Shown here: in pieces, positions 62,429-64,000 of the stretch | How positions within the stretch are numbered: position 1 is the first letter of the stretch | How the letters are laid out: every line of letters starts with the position of its first letter | NCBI RefSeq assembly: GCF_002563895.1 | Contig: NZ_PDJB01000001.1 | Coordinates: forward strand, 2,339,501 to 2,403,500 | Origin: Pseudomonas lurida | GTDB taxonomy: Bacteria > Pseudomonadota > Gammaproteobacteria > Pseudomonadales > Pseudomonadaceae | Length of the DNA stretch: 64,000 nucleotides | Direction of reading: 5' to 3' | Translations under genes and position numbers: made by a program | Notes under the pieces: generated by a model | The model's input: the letters and a program-made list of their open reading frames with translations, nothing else | Databases searched by the model: none | Told to the model about the DNA's origin: nothing

Positions 62429-64000
62429 ATGACCCAGTACCTCGGCCACAACTATATCGGCGGCCAGCGCAGTGCCAACGGCAGCGTCACGTTGCAAAGC
62501 GTCGACGCCACCACCGGCGAAGCCTTGCCCCAGGCTTTCTACCAGGCTACGCCGCAGGAAGTCGACGCCGCCGCCAGGGCGGCCGCGCAGGCCTATCCCG
62601 CCTACCGCGCCTTGAGTGCGTCGCGCCGCGCGCAGTTCCTGGACGCGGTGGCCGATGAACTGGACGCGCTGGGGGAAGATTTTGTCGAGCTGGTGTGCCG
62701 CGAAACCGCGCTGCCGGCTGCGCGCATCAAGGGCGAGCGTGGGCGCACCAGCGGCCAGATGCGCCTGTTCGCCACGGTGCTGCGTCGCGGTGATTTCTAC
62801 GGCGCGCGCATCGATAAGGCGTTGCCTGACCGCCAGCCGCTGCCACGCCCGGATCTACGTCAATACCGCATCGGCCTGGGGCCGGTCGCGGTGTTTGGCG
62901 CGAGCAATTTCCCCCTGGCGTTTTCCACCGCGGGCGGTGACACCGCCGCCGCACTGGCAGCCGGCTGCCCGGTGGTGTTCAAGGCTCACAGCGGGCATAT
63001 GGCGACGGCAGAACGCGTCGCCGATGCGATCATCCGGGCGGCCGAGGCCACCGAGATGCCGGCGGGTGTGTTCAATATGATTTTCGGCGGTGGCGTGGGT
63101 GAAGCACTGGTCAAGCACCCGGCCATCCAGGCCGTCGGCTTTACCGGTTCGCTCAAGGGCGGCCGTGCATTGTGCGACATGGCGGCGGCACGCCCGCAAC
63201 CGATCCCGGTGTTCGCCGAGATGTCGAGCATCAACCCGGTGATCGTGCTGCCCCAGGCATTAACCGCACGGGCCGACACGGTGGCGCGCGACCTGACCGC
63301 CTCGGTGGTGCAGGGCTGCGGCCAGTTCTGCACCAACCCCGGGCTGGTCATCGGTATTGCTTCGCCTGCATTCACTGCGTTCACCCAACAGGTCGCGCAA
63401 CTGATCGGCGACCAACCACCACAGACCATGCTTAACGCGGGCACCCTGGGCAGCTATGGCAAGGGCCTGGAAAAGCTCCTGGCGCACCCTGGCATCCAGC
63501 ACCTGGCGGGGAGCAAACAGGCTGGCAATCAAGCGCAACCGCAGGTGTTCAAGGCCGATGTGCGCCTGTTGATCGAGGGCGATGAGGTGCTGCAGGAAGA
63601 AGTGTTCGGCCCCACCACGGTGTTTGTGGAAGCGGCCGACCAGGCACAGCTCAGCGCTGCCCTGCAAGGCCTGCACGGCCAACTCACGGCAACCCTCATT
63701 GGCGAACCGGCCGACCTGCAACAGTTCGCCGAACTCACGCCACTGCTGGAGCAGAAAGTGGGGCGCATCCTGCTCAACGGCTACCCGACCGGCGTGGAGG
63801 TCTGCGATTCGATGGTGCACGGCGGTCCCTACCCGGCGACCTCCGATGCCCGTGGCACCTCGGTCGGCACCTTGGCCATCGACCGTTTCCTGCGCCCGGT
63901 GTGCTTCCAGAATTACCCTGATAGCCTGCTACCCGACGCGTTGAAAAACGCCAACCCGTTGCGTATCCAGCGGCTGGTGGATGGCACGCCATCTCGCGAC
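62429..64000 (+). CDS. Alpha-ketoglutarate-semialdehyde dehydrogenase (3' end beyond window)
   Basis: 524 codons are visible and no stop occurs before the window edge. Aldehyde dehydrogenase superfamily, KGSADH type: FGASNFPLAFSTAGGDTAAALAAGCPVVFKAHSGH (about residues 155-190), VGFTGSLKGGRAL, FAEMSSINPVIVLP with the general base Glu (about 270), and the catalytic Cys in QGCGQFCTNPGLV (about 305). The usual length is about 525, so nearly all is here. It oxidises alpha-ketoglutarate semialdehyde to alpha-ketoglutarate with NAD(P)+, the last step of the pentonate pathway. AAGGAG lies six bases before the ATG. Confidence 0.93.
   Translation, partial: MTQYLGHNYIGGQRSANGSVTLQSVDATTGEALPQAFYQATPQEVDAAARAAAQAYPAYRALSASRRAQFLDAVADELDALGEDFVELVCRETALPAARIKGERGRTSGQMRLFATVLRRGDFYGARIDKALPDRQPLPRPDLRQYRIGLGPVAVFGASNFPLAFSTAGGDTAAALAAGCPVVFKAHSGHMATAERVADAIIRAAEATEMPAGVFNMIFGGGVGEALVKHPAIQAVGFTGSLKGGRALCDMAAARPQPIPVFAEMSSINPVIVLPQALTARADTVARDLTASVVQGCGQFCTNPGLVIGIASPAFTAFTQQVAQLIGDQPPQTMLNAGTLGSYGKGLEKLLAHPGIQHLAGSKQAGNQAQPQVFKADVRLLIEGDEVLQEEVFGPTTVFVEAADQAQLSAALQGLHGQLTATLIGEPADLQQFAELTPLLEQKVGRILLNGYPTGVEVCDSMVHGGPYPATSDARGTSVGTLAIDRFLRPVCFQNYPDSLLPDALKNANPLRIQRLVDGTPSRD

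Overview
The window is high-GC proteobacterial chromosome, almost certainly from the Pseudomonas fluorescens group. The evidence is the gacA-uvrC-pgsA-tRNA-Gly block with a TTG-started gacA, a dauBAR-type arginine locus, xenA, a membrane glucose dehydrogenase next to an OprB porin, and many Pseudomonas-type REP palindromes (GGAGCGGGCTTGCCCGC and relatives) between genes. No rRNA, IS element, integrase, prophage structural gene or CRISPR array was seen. Most of it looks like core or flexible metabolic chromosome.

Layout. 0-4.3 kb: the 3' end of a ThDP decarboxylase, a flavodoxin-fold oxidoreductase, a class I DAHP synthase (-) with an aromatic-residue leader peptide, a terminator and a second Tyr-rich small ORF upstream, then a nitrilase-GNAT pair. 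4.3-8.4 kb: a divergent HTH pair, gacA-uvrC-pgsA and tRNA-Gly. 8.4-11 kb: feoA-feoB plus a small Cys-rich membrane protein. 11-20 kb: signalling genes (GAF-degenerate GGDEF-EAL protein, LuxR solo, hybrid histidine kinase), a fasciclin protein, several small proteins and a low-GC stretch with two paralogous small ORFs. 20-24.3 kb: TetR regulator, DgcA-like N-demethylase and OpuAC-type betaine-binding protein, with shared AATGTAC/GTACATT palindromes. 24.4-30.3 kb: a periplasmic molybdo-hydroxylase (2Fe-2S, Mo, tri-haem cytochrome) and an acyl-CoA synthetase. 30.5-36.8 kb: amino acid-binding protein, dauR-dauA-dauB, LysR and mmsA. 36.7-37.4 kb: a four-copy tandem repeat. 37.5-48 kb: xylose ABC transporter (xylFGH), xylA, xylR, OprB and glucose dehydrogenase. 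48-54.5 kb: a chemoreceptor, bestrophin-like channel, YfcE-type phosphoesterase, ArsR-type regulator/xenA and an SRAP protein. 54.5-64 kb: a Fur-controlled TonB receptor, a three-copy tandem repeat, then a pentonate pathway (GntR regulator, IlvD/Edd dehydratase, MFS transporter, AraD1/FAH protein, ketoglutarate-semialdehyde dehydrogenase cut by the window end).

How genes work together. Two routes for pentoses sit about 15 kb apart: isomerase-type (XylFGH import, XylA, but no xylulokinase here) and oxidative (periplasmic aldose oxidation by Gcd, then dehydratase, second dehydratase and KGSA dehydrogenase, as in the Weimberg pathway). Two perfect FadR-type GntR sites lie between the dehydratase and MFS genes, and a related sequence lies upstream of gcd, so the two may be co-regulated. 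The dau locus racemises arginine by oxidation and reduction and sits beside an arginine-type binding protein. The TetR/DgcA/OpuAC module looks like capture and N-demethylation of a betaine-like compound.

Most unusual features: the two tandem arrays (units of 174 and 273 bp), each of which has copied the 3' end of the neighbouring gene or genes together with a REP pair; the aromatic-amino-acid attenuator of the DAHP synthase with an extra conserved-looking Tyr-rich ORF behind it; and the 40-bp near-perfect palindrome in front of the TetR gene.
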